Source of the DNA: Clostridium sp.
GTDB taxonomy: Bacteria > Bacillota_A > Clostridia > Lachnospirales > Lachnospiraceae
Assembly: GCA_023666975.1 (NCBI GenBank)
Contig: JAMPAW010000169.1
Location: forward strand, 1-7,021
DNA length: 7,021 bases
Direction of reading: 5' to 3'
Shown here piece after piece: positions 1 to 5,572 of this stretch. Numbering within the stretch: the first letter of the stretch is position 1; the number at the start of each line of letters is the position of its first letter. The notes below the pieces were generated by a model. It ran no database searches, was not told the DNA's origin, and saw only the letters and a list, made by a program, of their open reading frames with translations. Made by a program: the position numbers and the translations under genes.

Positions 1-55
1 TATCACGCCCTTTATCCTGAAGCGCATAGGCACGGATTTTGTTAATCAGTCCGAT
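1..55 (-). repeat. Exact copy of an internal ribBA segment (left copy of a 55-bp direct repeat)
   Basis: These 55 bases are identical to 5827-5881 inside ribBA and stop matching at base 56. Read on the minus strand they encode ribBA residues 299-316 (I-G-L-I-N-K-I-R onward), part of the GTP cyclohydrolase II domain, without any start codon. The fragment lies three bases beyond the stop codon of the lipoprotein gene, so the ribBA-like sequence would be read directly downstream of it. The match may extend to the left of the window, so the true repeat length is unknown. It could be the edge of a second, 3'-partial ribBA copy, the junction of a tandem duplication or circular form with a 5826-bp period, or an assembly overlap. 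The sequence alone does not decide. Confidence 0.9.
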
Positions 56-58
56 ATT

Positions 59-2239
59 CTATTCATTTACATATATCATACACCTTTTCTGAATCGCCTC
101 CATTACACTCTGGATATCTCTTTCTCCTTCAAAATACAATTGTGCCTCTTCTCTAATAATTTTTAACATTTCTATATCATATTTTATCGTCTTATGCGTA
201 TTTTCGACCAGACTGCAAAATGTTTTTACCTGTTGCTCTGTCAAAAACTGCTGTGTCGCATCCGTAGGTTTTTCATTACCTTCTGATTTTTTTAATTCTT
301 TCATTAATTGCTCAAAACAATCCCTGCGAATTGGAATCCCCGTTGTTTCCTCTTGTAGCACATTTATATTTTTCTGCTGATATTGTTCTGACAGCAACAT
401 GCGAATAAATTCCCATGCCCCGTCCTTTACCTTAGAAGCGGATGTAATACCAATCTGATTATTAAATGAAAAATAATACTCCTGACCCTCTCGATTTGGA
501 TACCCCATGTAGCAGATTTCTCCTCCAAATAATTTTTGATATTCCAAAATTTTCTGCGGGACAAAACTATCATCATCTGTCCAAAGAAGTTTTCCCTGTT
601 CAATCATTTCATCTCGTCTCATAGTCTGTTCCTTTTCATCACTTGTAATTATTTCATTACAAAAAGTCAAAAGACTTTCAAATTCCTCACTGTCAAAATA
701 GCATTGTCCAGTCATCCCGTCATAGTAATCAGACAACCCGCACTGTAAAAAAATATCCAATACATCCATTTTGCTCGTTGCATAAAAAGGCAATGAATCC
801 GATTCCTGTTCTTCGCAGAATTTCTGAAACTTTTCCAAATTCCACTCAGTAGATAGCTGCCCATAGTCAGCTCCTCCAATCATTGTAGCCATCCGAAAAT
901 TTGGTGCAATTATATATAATTTATCATCTTGCTTTAGTGCATTTAAAACAGAAACTATCATATCATCTTCATTAATCACATCATCTTTTTGCAAATACGG
1001 AGTCAAATCTTCGAATAAACCTTTTGATACATATCGTTCTGATAATAAACCAAAATCTAAAATATCCGGAACATCACCTTTTGCAATATCTGCATTCAAT
1101 TTAAGAATGGCATTATCAACTGTATCACCATTTTCCTCATCAAAATACTCCTTCATTTGTATTTGATATTCAGTACTATTTTGATTAAATTCCACTACTG
1201 CCCGTTTCATCTGTTCATCAAATTGAAATGCACCAAAAGTGATTTGTACTTTCTCATCAGCATTATCATTTGATATTTTTTTATATTGTACAAGATTACT
1301 AAATCCGTTCTCCAAATTTTCTGTTAATATCAAAAAGTCTTCTTTACTTTCCGATATTACATAACATATGTCATTACTTGATACATTGGATTTATTATAA
1401 TTTAAAATACAAAAAGAATCATTCTCATTTATCCGATATCCATAAATCCCCGTATCATTTCGATAACAAAAATCATAATCCGGATTTGGCATCAAAGAAA
1501 AATCTTCCATTGAAATATCTAACTTTTCAGAAATCACCTGTCCCCATTCTACATGATTCGTATCTAAAGTTTGTAGCTTTTTTTTATAATTTTTATCTTC
1601 TGAAATGCAAATGACTTTTTCATCTTCCGATAAAACAATTCCGGTTAAAAAGCAATCTGAACCCACCTCACCCTTTAACTCTAAATCACTGTTAAAAACA
1701 TATATATTGTAATCTGCCATTGCAATGATGTTTCCTTGTGAGGTTTGCAAAACATCATTAATATTTTGTGCATTCACTGATTCATTTAAATCTTTTCGGA
1801 GCAATTCTTTTCCGCTGCTATCTACTTTCAAAAATACATTAACCGATTCATTTTCCATGGCATCATATGTGGATAACCACACCGATATGGTATGGTTATC
1901 TGCCACCCAAATATCTTTTATCATTGCATGGGAATCTTCCTTTGACCAATCAATTACTATTTCTTGCAAATTACTTCCGTCCATATTAACGGAAAACATC
2001 TGATTATTTGTATATTCTGTTCCGTCTTCTAATACATATGCTGCAAATGTACTGAAATATATAATACCATCCTGTATACATACATATTTTATAGGATTTT
2101 TCATCCAATCCTTCAAAACAACTTGCTCTGAATATGCAAAAGCATCTGGTTTGTGTTCGTCACTATTTTTTACGCAGCCAGTAAATATAATTATGATTGT
2201 TAACAAAACTATCAATATGTTTTTTCTGTTCTTGTACAT
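59..2239 (-). CDS. Lipoprotein with N-terminal propeller-like region and C-terminal family 1 extracellular solute-binding domain
   Basis: The 726-residue product starts with a basic N-terminus and a hydrophobic stretch ending in the lipobox IFTGC, so Cys22 should be lipidated and the protein anchored outside the membrane. Residues about 40-330 are rich in short beta-like strands with repeated aspartate-glycine turns, suggesting a propeller-like sensory or scaffold domain; this is inference. Residues about 331-726 resemble ABC-type family 1 solute-binding proteins: VQITFGAFQFDEQMKRAVVEF, then a stretch ending GDVPDILDFG, then FEDLTPYLQKDD and a late GAWEFIRMLLS. The family captures oligosaccharides or other solutes for ABC importers, but no permease or ATPase gene lies in the window and the protein is longer than a typical 400-550-residue binding protein. 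AGGAG at 2249-2253, nine bases before the ATG, supports the start. The ligand cannot be told. Confidence 0.85.
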   Translation of the reverse strand: MYKNRKNILIVLLTIIIIFTGCVKNSDEHKPDAFAYSEQVVLKDWMKNPIKYVCIQDGIIYFSTFAAYVLEDGTEYTNNQMFSVNMDGSNLQEIVIDWSKEDSHAMIKDIWVADNHTISVWLSTYDAMENESVNVFLKVDSSGKELLRKDLNESVNAQNINDVLQTSQGNIIAMADYNIYVFNSDLELKGEVGSDCFLTGIVLSEDEKVICISEDKNYKKKLQTLDTNHVEWGQVISEKLDISMEDFSLMPNPDYDFCYRNDTGIYGYRINENDSFCILNYNKSNVSSNDICYVISESKEDFLILTENLENGFSNLVQYKKISNDNADEKVQITFGAFQFDEQMKRAVVEFNQNSTEYQIQMKEYFDEENGDTVDNAILKLNADIAKGDVPDILDFGLLSERYVSKGLFEDLTPYLQKDDVINEDDMIVSVLNALKQDDKLYIIAPNFRMATMIGGADYGQLSTEWNLEKFQKFCEEQESDSLPFYATSKMDVLDIFLQCGLSDYYDGMTGQCYFDSEEFESLLTFCNEIITSDEKEQTMRRDEMIEQGKLLWTDDDSFVPQKILEYQKLFGGEICYMGYPNREGQEYYFSFNNQIGITSASKVKDGAWEFIRMLLSEQYQQKNINVLQEETTGIPIRRDCFEQLMKELKKSEGNEKPTDATQQFLTEQQVKTFCSLVENTHKTIKYDIEMLKIIREEAQLYFEGERDIQSVMEAIQKRCMIYVNE

Positions 2240-2292
2240 AGCAATATACTCCTAATTTTATTTTCCTAATCAGTATTTTGTTATCTTAATAA

Positions 2293-2333
2293 GCATTCAA
2301 AACCAAACATTATTATTGCCCGGTTTTGAATGC
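2293..2333 (-). other. Perfect 12-bp inverted repeat (stem-loop) in the leader of the lipoprotein gene
   Basis: GCATTCAAAACC at 2293-2304 is the exact reverse complement of 2322-2333, with a 17-base loop. On the minus strand the stem lies between the small secreted protein gene and the lipoprotein gene, ending 53 bases before the lipoprotein start codon. It is followed on that strand by TTATTAAGAT, AU-rich but not a proper U tract. It could be a weak terminator, an attenuator, or an RNA-stabilising or processing stem that sets different levels for the two genes. The structure is seen; the role is inferred. Confidence 0.6.
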
Positions 2334-2435
2334 CCTACTTGTCATTGACATAGCATGCTAATATCTTTGTCAGTTTATTTTACTGTATAATAGTACAACT
2401 AGGCGACCGGTTTTTACTACTCCGCAAGCAGTTTA

Positions 2436-2777
2436 TTATTTCTTACGACCACACTCTTTACATTTACCAAGACCGAACAATGCGTAGTCATGCTTATGTT
2501 TAGTCCATGAGTCAACACTTAGTGCGGATATCTTATGTCCACACTTTTCACACTTCTGTTTGTACTCATATCTGGTTTTATAACAATACACCGAATCGCC
2601 AGAAATGGATTGCTTTTTAAAACTTTTGTCATATCTTACATATGTAGAATGGGTACATTTTCCAGCAGCATACACTGTTTGTGCTGAATCATCTGGTACA
2701 CTGATAGCATAGCAAAACATGCCAAACATCAATATGCTTAATATAATAACTTTAATGCTTTTCTTTTTAATAATCAT
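2436..2777 (-). CDS. Small secreted Cys-rich protein with CxxC pairs (zinc-ribbon-like)
   Basis: The 113-residue product has a lysine-rich start, a hydrophobic core (about residues 8-26) and a probable signal peptidase I site at Val-Tyr-Ala-Ala before Gly39. The mature part of about 75 residues is basic and carries six cysteines: Cys41, Cys65, CEKC at 76-79 and CKEC at 106-109, with histidines in CTH, CGHK and KHKH. Two CxxC knuckles about 30 residues apart suggest a zinc ribbon or a disulfide-stabilised fold outside the cell. I do not recognise a named family. It lies upstream of the lipoprotein gene on the same strand (196-bp gap containing a stem-loop), so the two may be partly co-transcribed. 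A strong promoter with a palindrome lies upstream. The start at 2777 is preceded by AGGAGG (2789-2794) at a long 11-base spacing; a nearer ATG at 2784 opens only a five-codon frame. Confidence 0.8.
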   Translation of the reverse strand: MIIKKKSIKVIILSILMFGMFCYAISVPDDSAQTVYAAGKCTHSTYVRYDKSFKKQSISGDSVYCYKTRYEYKQKCEKCGHKISALSVDSWTKHKHDYALFGLGKCKECGRKK

Positions 2778-2788
2778 TAATCATTTTA

Positions 2789-2794
2789 CCTCCT
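2789..2794 (-). promoter_or_regulatory. Shine-Dalgarno AGGAGG serving two nearby ATGs
   Basis: AGGAGG on the minus strand lies only four bases before an ATG (2782-2784) that opens the frame MINDY followed by TAA, and eleven bases before the ATG at 2775-2777 that opens the secreted protein. The second is the only start giving a signal peptide, so it decides the gene. The short overlapping frame may be accidental or may lower initiation. Confidence 0.6.
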
Positions 2795-2826
2795 CATTCA
2801 TCAAATGGTGTTACAACGTATAGTGT

Positions 2827-2855
2827 ATTATAACACATTATATGTGTATTGTTAC
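2827..2855 (-). promoter_or_regulatory. Promoter of the small secreted protein gene with internal 15-bp palindrome
   Basis: On the minus strand GTAACA (2850-2855, four of six consensus -35 bases) is followed after 17 bases by a perfect TATAAT (2827-2832). The spacer contains ACACAT-TAT-ATGTGT (2833-2847), a perfect 6-3-6 inverted repeat lying exactly between the two boxes. This is where a repressor dimer would block RNA polymerase. TGTAACA is also repeated further downstream at about 2810-2816, before the gene. The regulator is not identified; the arms differ from the half-sites upstream of the PadR gene. Confidence 0.55.
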
Positions 2856-2859
2856 AGCA

Positions 2860-3120
2860 AATTGTTTCTACTCTCAGCCCCCTCTCTCATAAACCTATTT
2901 TCCATATAGGAATATTTTTTAATAACAAATAAACTGTTACTCACAGTAAAATAAACTTTCAAACCTAAGTCTACCTTGAATTATTCATAATAGTTCTTGT
3001 ACCTCGCAAATAATTCATTCCCTTGATTTTAATTCCAAAAATCCCCAAATTCCAACAGGTTATCCAAATATAATTCAAGAATAATAGAATACTGCCAGCT
3101 TTCGAGTGCATTTTACATCT
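2860..3120. other. Gene-free AT-rich intergenic stretch
   Basis: Between the two divergent promoters there is no frame with a ribosome binding site and no convincing RNA structure. The only inverted repeats are short, for example CCTAT/ATAGG at 2894-2910 with a seven-base loop followed by AATATTTTTT, too weak to call a terminator. I see nothing else to annotate here. Confidence 0.5.
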
Positions 3121-3123
3121 TTT

Positions 3124-3166
3124 ATACCTTATTTGTCAAGGTATTTATTGTATAAATACCTTATTT
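3124..3166. promoter_or_regulatory. Candidate operator: three alternating AAGGTAT/ATACCTT half-sites
   Basis: Half-sites occur as ATACCTT (3124-3130), AAGGTAT (3138-3144) and ATACCTT (3156-3162). The second and third form a perfect inverted repeat with ten-base arms AAGGTATTTA and TAAATACCTT around the five-base spacer TTGTA (3138-3162). The first and third are direct repeats of ATACCTTATTT 32 bp apart, close to three helical turns. The cluster ends about 30 bp upstream of the -35 box of the PadR operon. PadR-type repressors commonly bind palindromes near their own promoters, so autoregulation is the natural guess. Binding by this PadR is inference. Confidence 0.55.
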
Positions 3167-3194
3167 AATATTTTAAATATTTAATCATTTATTA

Positions 3195-3223
3195 TTGAAC
3201 TTGCACGAAATAAATGCTATAAT
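3195..3223 (+). promoter_or_regulatory. Promoter of the PadR operon (extended -10)
   Basis: TTGAAC at 3195-3200 is followed after 17 bases by a perfect TATAAT at 3218-3223, with TG one base upstream (TGCTATAAT), the extended -10 form. Transcription should begin near 3230, leaving a leader of only about 13 bases before the ATG at 3244. Confidence 0.75.
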
Positions 3224-3243
3224 TTAAAATATTCTAACTGCAG

Positions 3244-3612
3244 ATGGGAGGGATTATTATATTACCTAACCAGCGTGATACATTTAAAAAGGGATGTGTA
3301 GAACTTGTCATACTTTCACTTCTCCAAAACACCGACATGTATGGATATGAGTTGGTGGAAAAAATTAATGCAAATGGAGGAGATGCCTTTATTGTAAAAG
3401 AGGGTTCCATGTATCCAACCCTTTACCGATTAGAAGACAAAGGGTATATATCATCACAAAAAAAACAAATTGGCAAGAGGCAGATCCGTATCTACTACCA
3501 TATCGAAAATGCTGGAAGAGAGTATTTTAACGCACTAAAAAAGGCATATTATGAAATCAACCATGCTGTTTGCAATATTCTTAAATACGGCGAGGAGGAT
3601 AGAAATGTATAG
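3244..3612 (+). CDS. PadR-family transcriptional repressor
   Basis: The product of up to 122 residues is a one-domain winged-helix regulator. It shows the PadR signature: KKGCVELVILSLL (helix 1), DMYGYELVEKI, then EGSMYPTLYRLEDKGYI (recognition helix) and the wing with RIYYHIENAGREYF. These proteins bind as dimers to palindromic operators and are released by small molecules or envelope stress. It is first gene of a three-gene operon and its stop overlaps the next start by eight bases (ATGTATAG), implying translational coupling. The start is uncertain. The only ATG (3244) has no Shine-Dalgarno before it and itself forms part of GGGAGG (3246-3251). Relatives usually begin MILPN or MLPN, which here would mean AUU at 3256 or AUA at 3259. 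Confidence 0.88.
   Translation: MGGIIILPNQRDTFKKGCVELVILSLLQNTDMYGYELVEKINANGGDAFIVKEGSMYPTLYRLEDKGYISSQKKQIGKRQIRIYYHIENAGREYFNALKKAYYEINHAVCNILKYGEEDRNV
3246..3251 (+). promoter_or_regulatory. Shine-Dalgarno GGGAGG inside the annotated start of the PadR gene
   Basis: GGGAGG is ideally placed (seven bases) for initiation at the AUA codon 3259, or four bases before AUU at 3256, but there is no ATG, GTG or TTG at a proper distance downstream. Either initiation uses a rare start codon, the near-leaderless ATG at 3244 is used, or the true start codon has been mutated. Confidence 0.5.
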
Positions 3613-3973
3613 ACACAACAGACAACTGAAACACTATTTCAGAGAAATCAAAAAAGAAATTCGCATGTACTCAGAGGGGGCCCGTTTTTATAAACAATGG
3701 CGGGATATGATTTATTCCTATATATCAGATAATCCCAACACAACAATGGATGATATTTACCAAAAATACGGCACCCCCTCTGAATTAGAAGATACATTTT
3801 TTCAACAGGTTGATTTGCAGACTTACAAGGAAAAAACATCTTTTGCTAAAATAGTAAAACGGCTTTTGCTCATAGGTTTTATTGCTTATATTGTCGTGCT
3901 TTTATTGGCATCCGTTGATTACAAGATACATCAGCCCACTACAATAGAATATACCATTGAAACTGATTCTTAA
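3605..3973 (+). CDS. Small single-pass membrane protein, HAAS/DUF6120-like, partner of PadR
   Basis: The start at 3605 is fixed by GAGGAGG (3592-3598) six bases upstream, giving 122 residues. Residues 1-80 are charged and helical, with a pattern like the HAAS/DUF1700 and DUF6120 proteins that commonly sit beside PadR genes: an amphipathic N-terminus, then MIYSYISDNPNTTMDDIYQK and the YGTPSELEDTF turn. A single membrane segment follows (about 86-104, VKRLLLIGFIAYIVVLLLAS), with a short polar tail DYKIHQPTTIEYTIETDS probably outside. Family members are thought to act in signalling or regulation with the paired PadR protein. Its gene overlaps the padR stop by eight bases and is 16 bases from the secreted protein gene. 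The family name is from memory of pattern, without a search. Confidence 0.7.
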   Translation: MYRHNRQLKHYFREIKKEIRMYSEGARFYKQWRDMIYSYISDNPNTTMDDIYQKYGTPSELEDTFFQQVDLQTYKEKTSFAKIVKRLLLIGFIAYIVVLLLASVDYKIHQPTTIEYTIETDS

Positions 3974-3989
3974 AAGGAGGATGATATTT

Positions 3990-4487
3990 ATGAAAAAGAT
4001 TATTACAATATTTTGTTTTATGCTATTAACTGTGTCATTTATACCTGCTACCACTGCCAAAGCTATTACCATTACGCCGCAACCGGTATCTAGTGCAACC
4101 ACAGTCCAAAAGCTAGGAAATGGAGATACAATAATAACACAAATGACAACGACTTCTAATAATAGTTCAGCATCCACATATGCTACTAAAAAAACAGTAT
4201 CAGGCAGTAAAACAGTAACATATCGTAATTCAAAGGGAAATGTACTATGGACATTTATACTCAATGCATCCTATACATATAACGGGAGCAGTGCTACCTG
4301 CATTTCTGTAAGCACCAGTTCATCCGTTAATGAGACAGCTTGGAAATTAAGCAATATAACAAAGTCAAAGAGTTCTAATATAGCAAATGCCTCTGTAACA
4401 GCTAAACATTATTTACTTGGTGTACCAGTTACCACTGTGACAGAAAAACTAACACTTAAATGCAGTGCCAGCGGCAAGTTATCGTAG
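3990..4487 (+). CDS. Secreted 165-residue Ser/Thr-rich protein of unknown function
   Basis: AAAGGAGG (3973-3980) nine bases upstream fixes the start at 3990; the in-frame ATGs further up (3957, and 3969 region) lack a site and would spoil the signal peptide. Residues 1-25 (MKKIITIFCFMLLTVSFIPA, then TTAKA) form a signal peptide cut after AKA. The mature part of about 140 residues is rich in Ser, Thr and Asn, with beta-strand-like segments such as KTVTYRNSKGNVLWTFILNA and two cysteines, Cys104 and Cys158, that could form one disulfide. The order YRNSKGNVLW, an alternating YTYNGSSATC strand and a C-terminal KLTLKCSASGKLS resembles a secreted protein type I associate with Clostridia, but I know no function for it. 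It is last in the PadR operon, 16 bases after the membrane protein gene, so its secretion is probably what that operon controls. Confidence 0.8.
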   Translation: MKKIITIFCFMLLTVSFIPATTAKAITITPQPVSSATTVQKLGNGDTIITQMTTTSNNSSASTYATKKTVSGSKTVTYRNSKGNVLWTFILNASYTYNGSSATCISVSTSSSVNETAWKLSNITKSKSSNIANASVTAKHYLLGVPVTTVTEKLTLKCSASGKLS

Positions 4488-4543
4488 TTTTTATTGTTTT
4501 ATAAAGAACATGCCACATAAAAGCATTATATAATATTACTATC

Positions 4544-4572
4544 GGGGAGCAGTTTTTGCTGTTCCCCTTTAT
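4544..4572 (+). terminator. Rho-independent terminator of the PadR operon
   Basis: GGGGAGCAG (4544-4552) pairs with CTGTTCCCC (4559-4567) through nine pairs including one G-U, with the six-base loop TTTTTG, followed by TTTATTATATA. It lies 57 bases after the secreted protein stop. On the opposite strand the stem is not followed by T residues, so it acts in the plus direction. Confidence 0.85.
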
Positions 4573-4617
4573 TATATATGCCGGTTATGCTAACTGTATA
4601 ATTTCAGCTTTATCTTT

Positions 4618-5177
4618 TCAAAAATAATCAAGTGACAATACTGGAACACAATCTGCGATATCTTCAAGTGACATTTTTCTTTTTATCAACCTTTTGGCTG
4701 TTTCTCTGTCATTCTTATAAATAATCCCATGAGAAATAGCATTTTCCATATATTACCTATAAGTTTTCATTAACAAATAAACCCATCATAACCATTACTC
4801 CCCCGCAGGTCAGATATTCTTTTTAGATATTTCTACCCCTACGAATGCGGATTGTTTCTTTAGACACCTATTTTGTCATTTCATACAGCTTTCTTTGGTC
4901 ACCAAAAACCTTACAGAAAATAAGATATTGATTGATAATGCCCTCCTCCCCACTCTCACAGATAACCCTCGCCTTTACTTCAATGTTAATACCTGTACCG
5001 CCGAAAAGTTCTTTGGATAATACTATTGTATCGGTTTTTCTCCCTTTATTTTCTTCATAGATGATAAATAATCTAGGTTTGATTTAGGCATTTTGACTTT
5101 TCTGCTTTTGTATAGGCTTTGTGATATCCTCTCAAAATATTCATGATAACTCTGTGCTAAAATACAGTGCAAGTAAA
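4618..5177 (-). pseudogene. Decayed Rpn-family PD-(D/E)XK nuclease / putative transposase gene
   Basis: The minus strand carries, in shifting frames, the middle and C-terminus of an Rpn-like protein. First come LAQSYHEYFERISQSLYKSR and KVKMPK (to about 5083). After a frameshift there are KPRLFIIYEENKGRKTDTI, VLSKELFGGTGINIEVKARV and EEGIINQYLIFCKVFGDQRK, ending at a TAG (4868-4870). In the same frame follow KETIRIRRGRNI, a TAA (4823-4825) and KEYLTCGGVMVMMGLFVNEN to a TAG (4757-4759). In another frame from 4749 come ETAKRLIKRKMSLEDIADC to a TGA at 4618. The order (kMPkP-lyviY, LSkEFF, GiinQYiiFcKV, ETIRIckdRnvLkEYL, ETAKrli..KmSLEdIA) matches this family as I know it. Rpn proteins cut DNA and promote recombination; many behave like mobile genes. 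The N-terminal half with the catalytic acidic residues is gone, truncated at the 3' end of the NTF2-like gene. Family call from memory. Confidence 0.72.
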
Positions 5178-5183
5178 TTTGCG

Positions 5184-5552
5184 TTATGCCTCATATGGAA
5201 AATAGTGCTCAGATTTTGACTGAAATTCACATAATTTTATTATTTTCATGTCATCATCAAAATCTGCTATTGTAACACCGTCAAAACCTTCAACCATGCC
5301 ATCGTAATCGCATTTAAAATACCATTCAACAATTAACGTTTTATTTTGTTCTAATATACGCTTGATTTTCCATTCCAATACTTGTCCTTGATTATTCCAA
5401 TCCTCAAACCACTTTACAATTTGCGATAAACCATGATATTCCGGTCCATAGCATTCACTATATAAAGCATTTTCAGAAAAAGTCTGCTTCACAATTTCAA
5501 TATCCTTATTTAGCCAAGCCTGAAAATATTTCCTAATAACAGCTTCTTTCAT
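5184..5552 (-). CDS. NTF2/SnoaL-like small protein
   Basis: From the start at 5552 the product has 122 residues in the layout of a nuclear transport factor 2-like (SnoaL-type) alpha+beta cone. An N-terminal helix EAVIRKYFQAWLNKDIEIVK is followed by FSENALYSECYGPEYHG, the motif-like GLSQIVKWFEDW helix, then strands VLEWKIKRILEQNKTLIVEW, YFKCDYDGMVEGFDGVTIAD and IIKLCEFQSKSEHYFPYE. The fold serves as enzyme, binding protein or immunity factor in different families, so no reaction can be named. A frame opening at 5573 overlaps the ribBA stop (TAATG), but GGAGG at 5562-5566, nine bases before the ATG at 5552, points to the shorter form. It lies 20 bases after ribBA on the same strand and is probably its co-transcribed neighbour. 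It is more AT-rich than ribBA. Confidence 0.75.
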   Translation of the reverse strand: MKEAVIRKYFQAWLNKDIEIVKQTFSENALYSECYGPEYHGLSQIVKWFEDWNNQGQVLEWKIKRILEQNKTLIVEWYFKCDYDGMVEGFDGVTIADFDDDMKIIKLCEFQSKSEHYFPYEA

Positions 5553-5561
5553 TATAATTTG

Positions 5562-5566
5562 CCTCC
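5562..5566 (-). promoter_or_regulatory. Shine-Dalgarno deciding the start of the NTF2-like gene
   Basis: GGAGG on the minus strand lies nine bases before the ATG at 5550-5552 and downstream of the alternative ATG at 5571-5573, so it can serve only the shorter product. Confidence 0.7.
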
Positions 5567-5572
5567 AAACCA

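Noticed and set aside
536..2003. Three plus-strand open frames of 70-92 codons within the lipoprotein gene
   Set aside because: They are antisense to a convincing lipoprotein coding sequence, have no ribosome binding sites and give low-complexity, unstructured translations.
2350..2376. Minus-strand promoter CTGACA with TATGTC for the lipoprotein gene
   Set aside because: The spacer is only 15 bases and the -10 box is weak; possible but not supported enough to list.
2345..2391. Plus-strand promoter from TTGACA (2345) or TTGTCA (2367) to TATAAT (2386)
   Set aside because: The spacings (35 and 13 bases) do not fit a sigma-70-type promoter and it would only make antisense RNA to the secreted protein gene.
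2888..2905. Small minus-strand frame of 17 codons beginning at 2905
   Set aside because: No ribosome binding site and no hydrophobic or conserved pattern.
3648..4264. Minus-strand open frames of 63 and 120 codons opposite the membrane and secreted protein genes
   Set aside because: The plus-strand genes have strong ribosome binding sites, a signal peptide and operon spacing; the hydrophobic 120-codon frame is the complement of Ser/Thr-rich codons.
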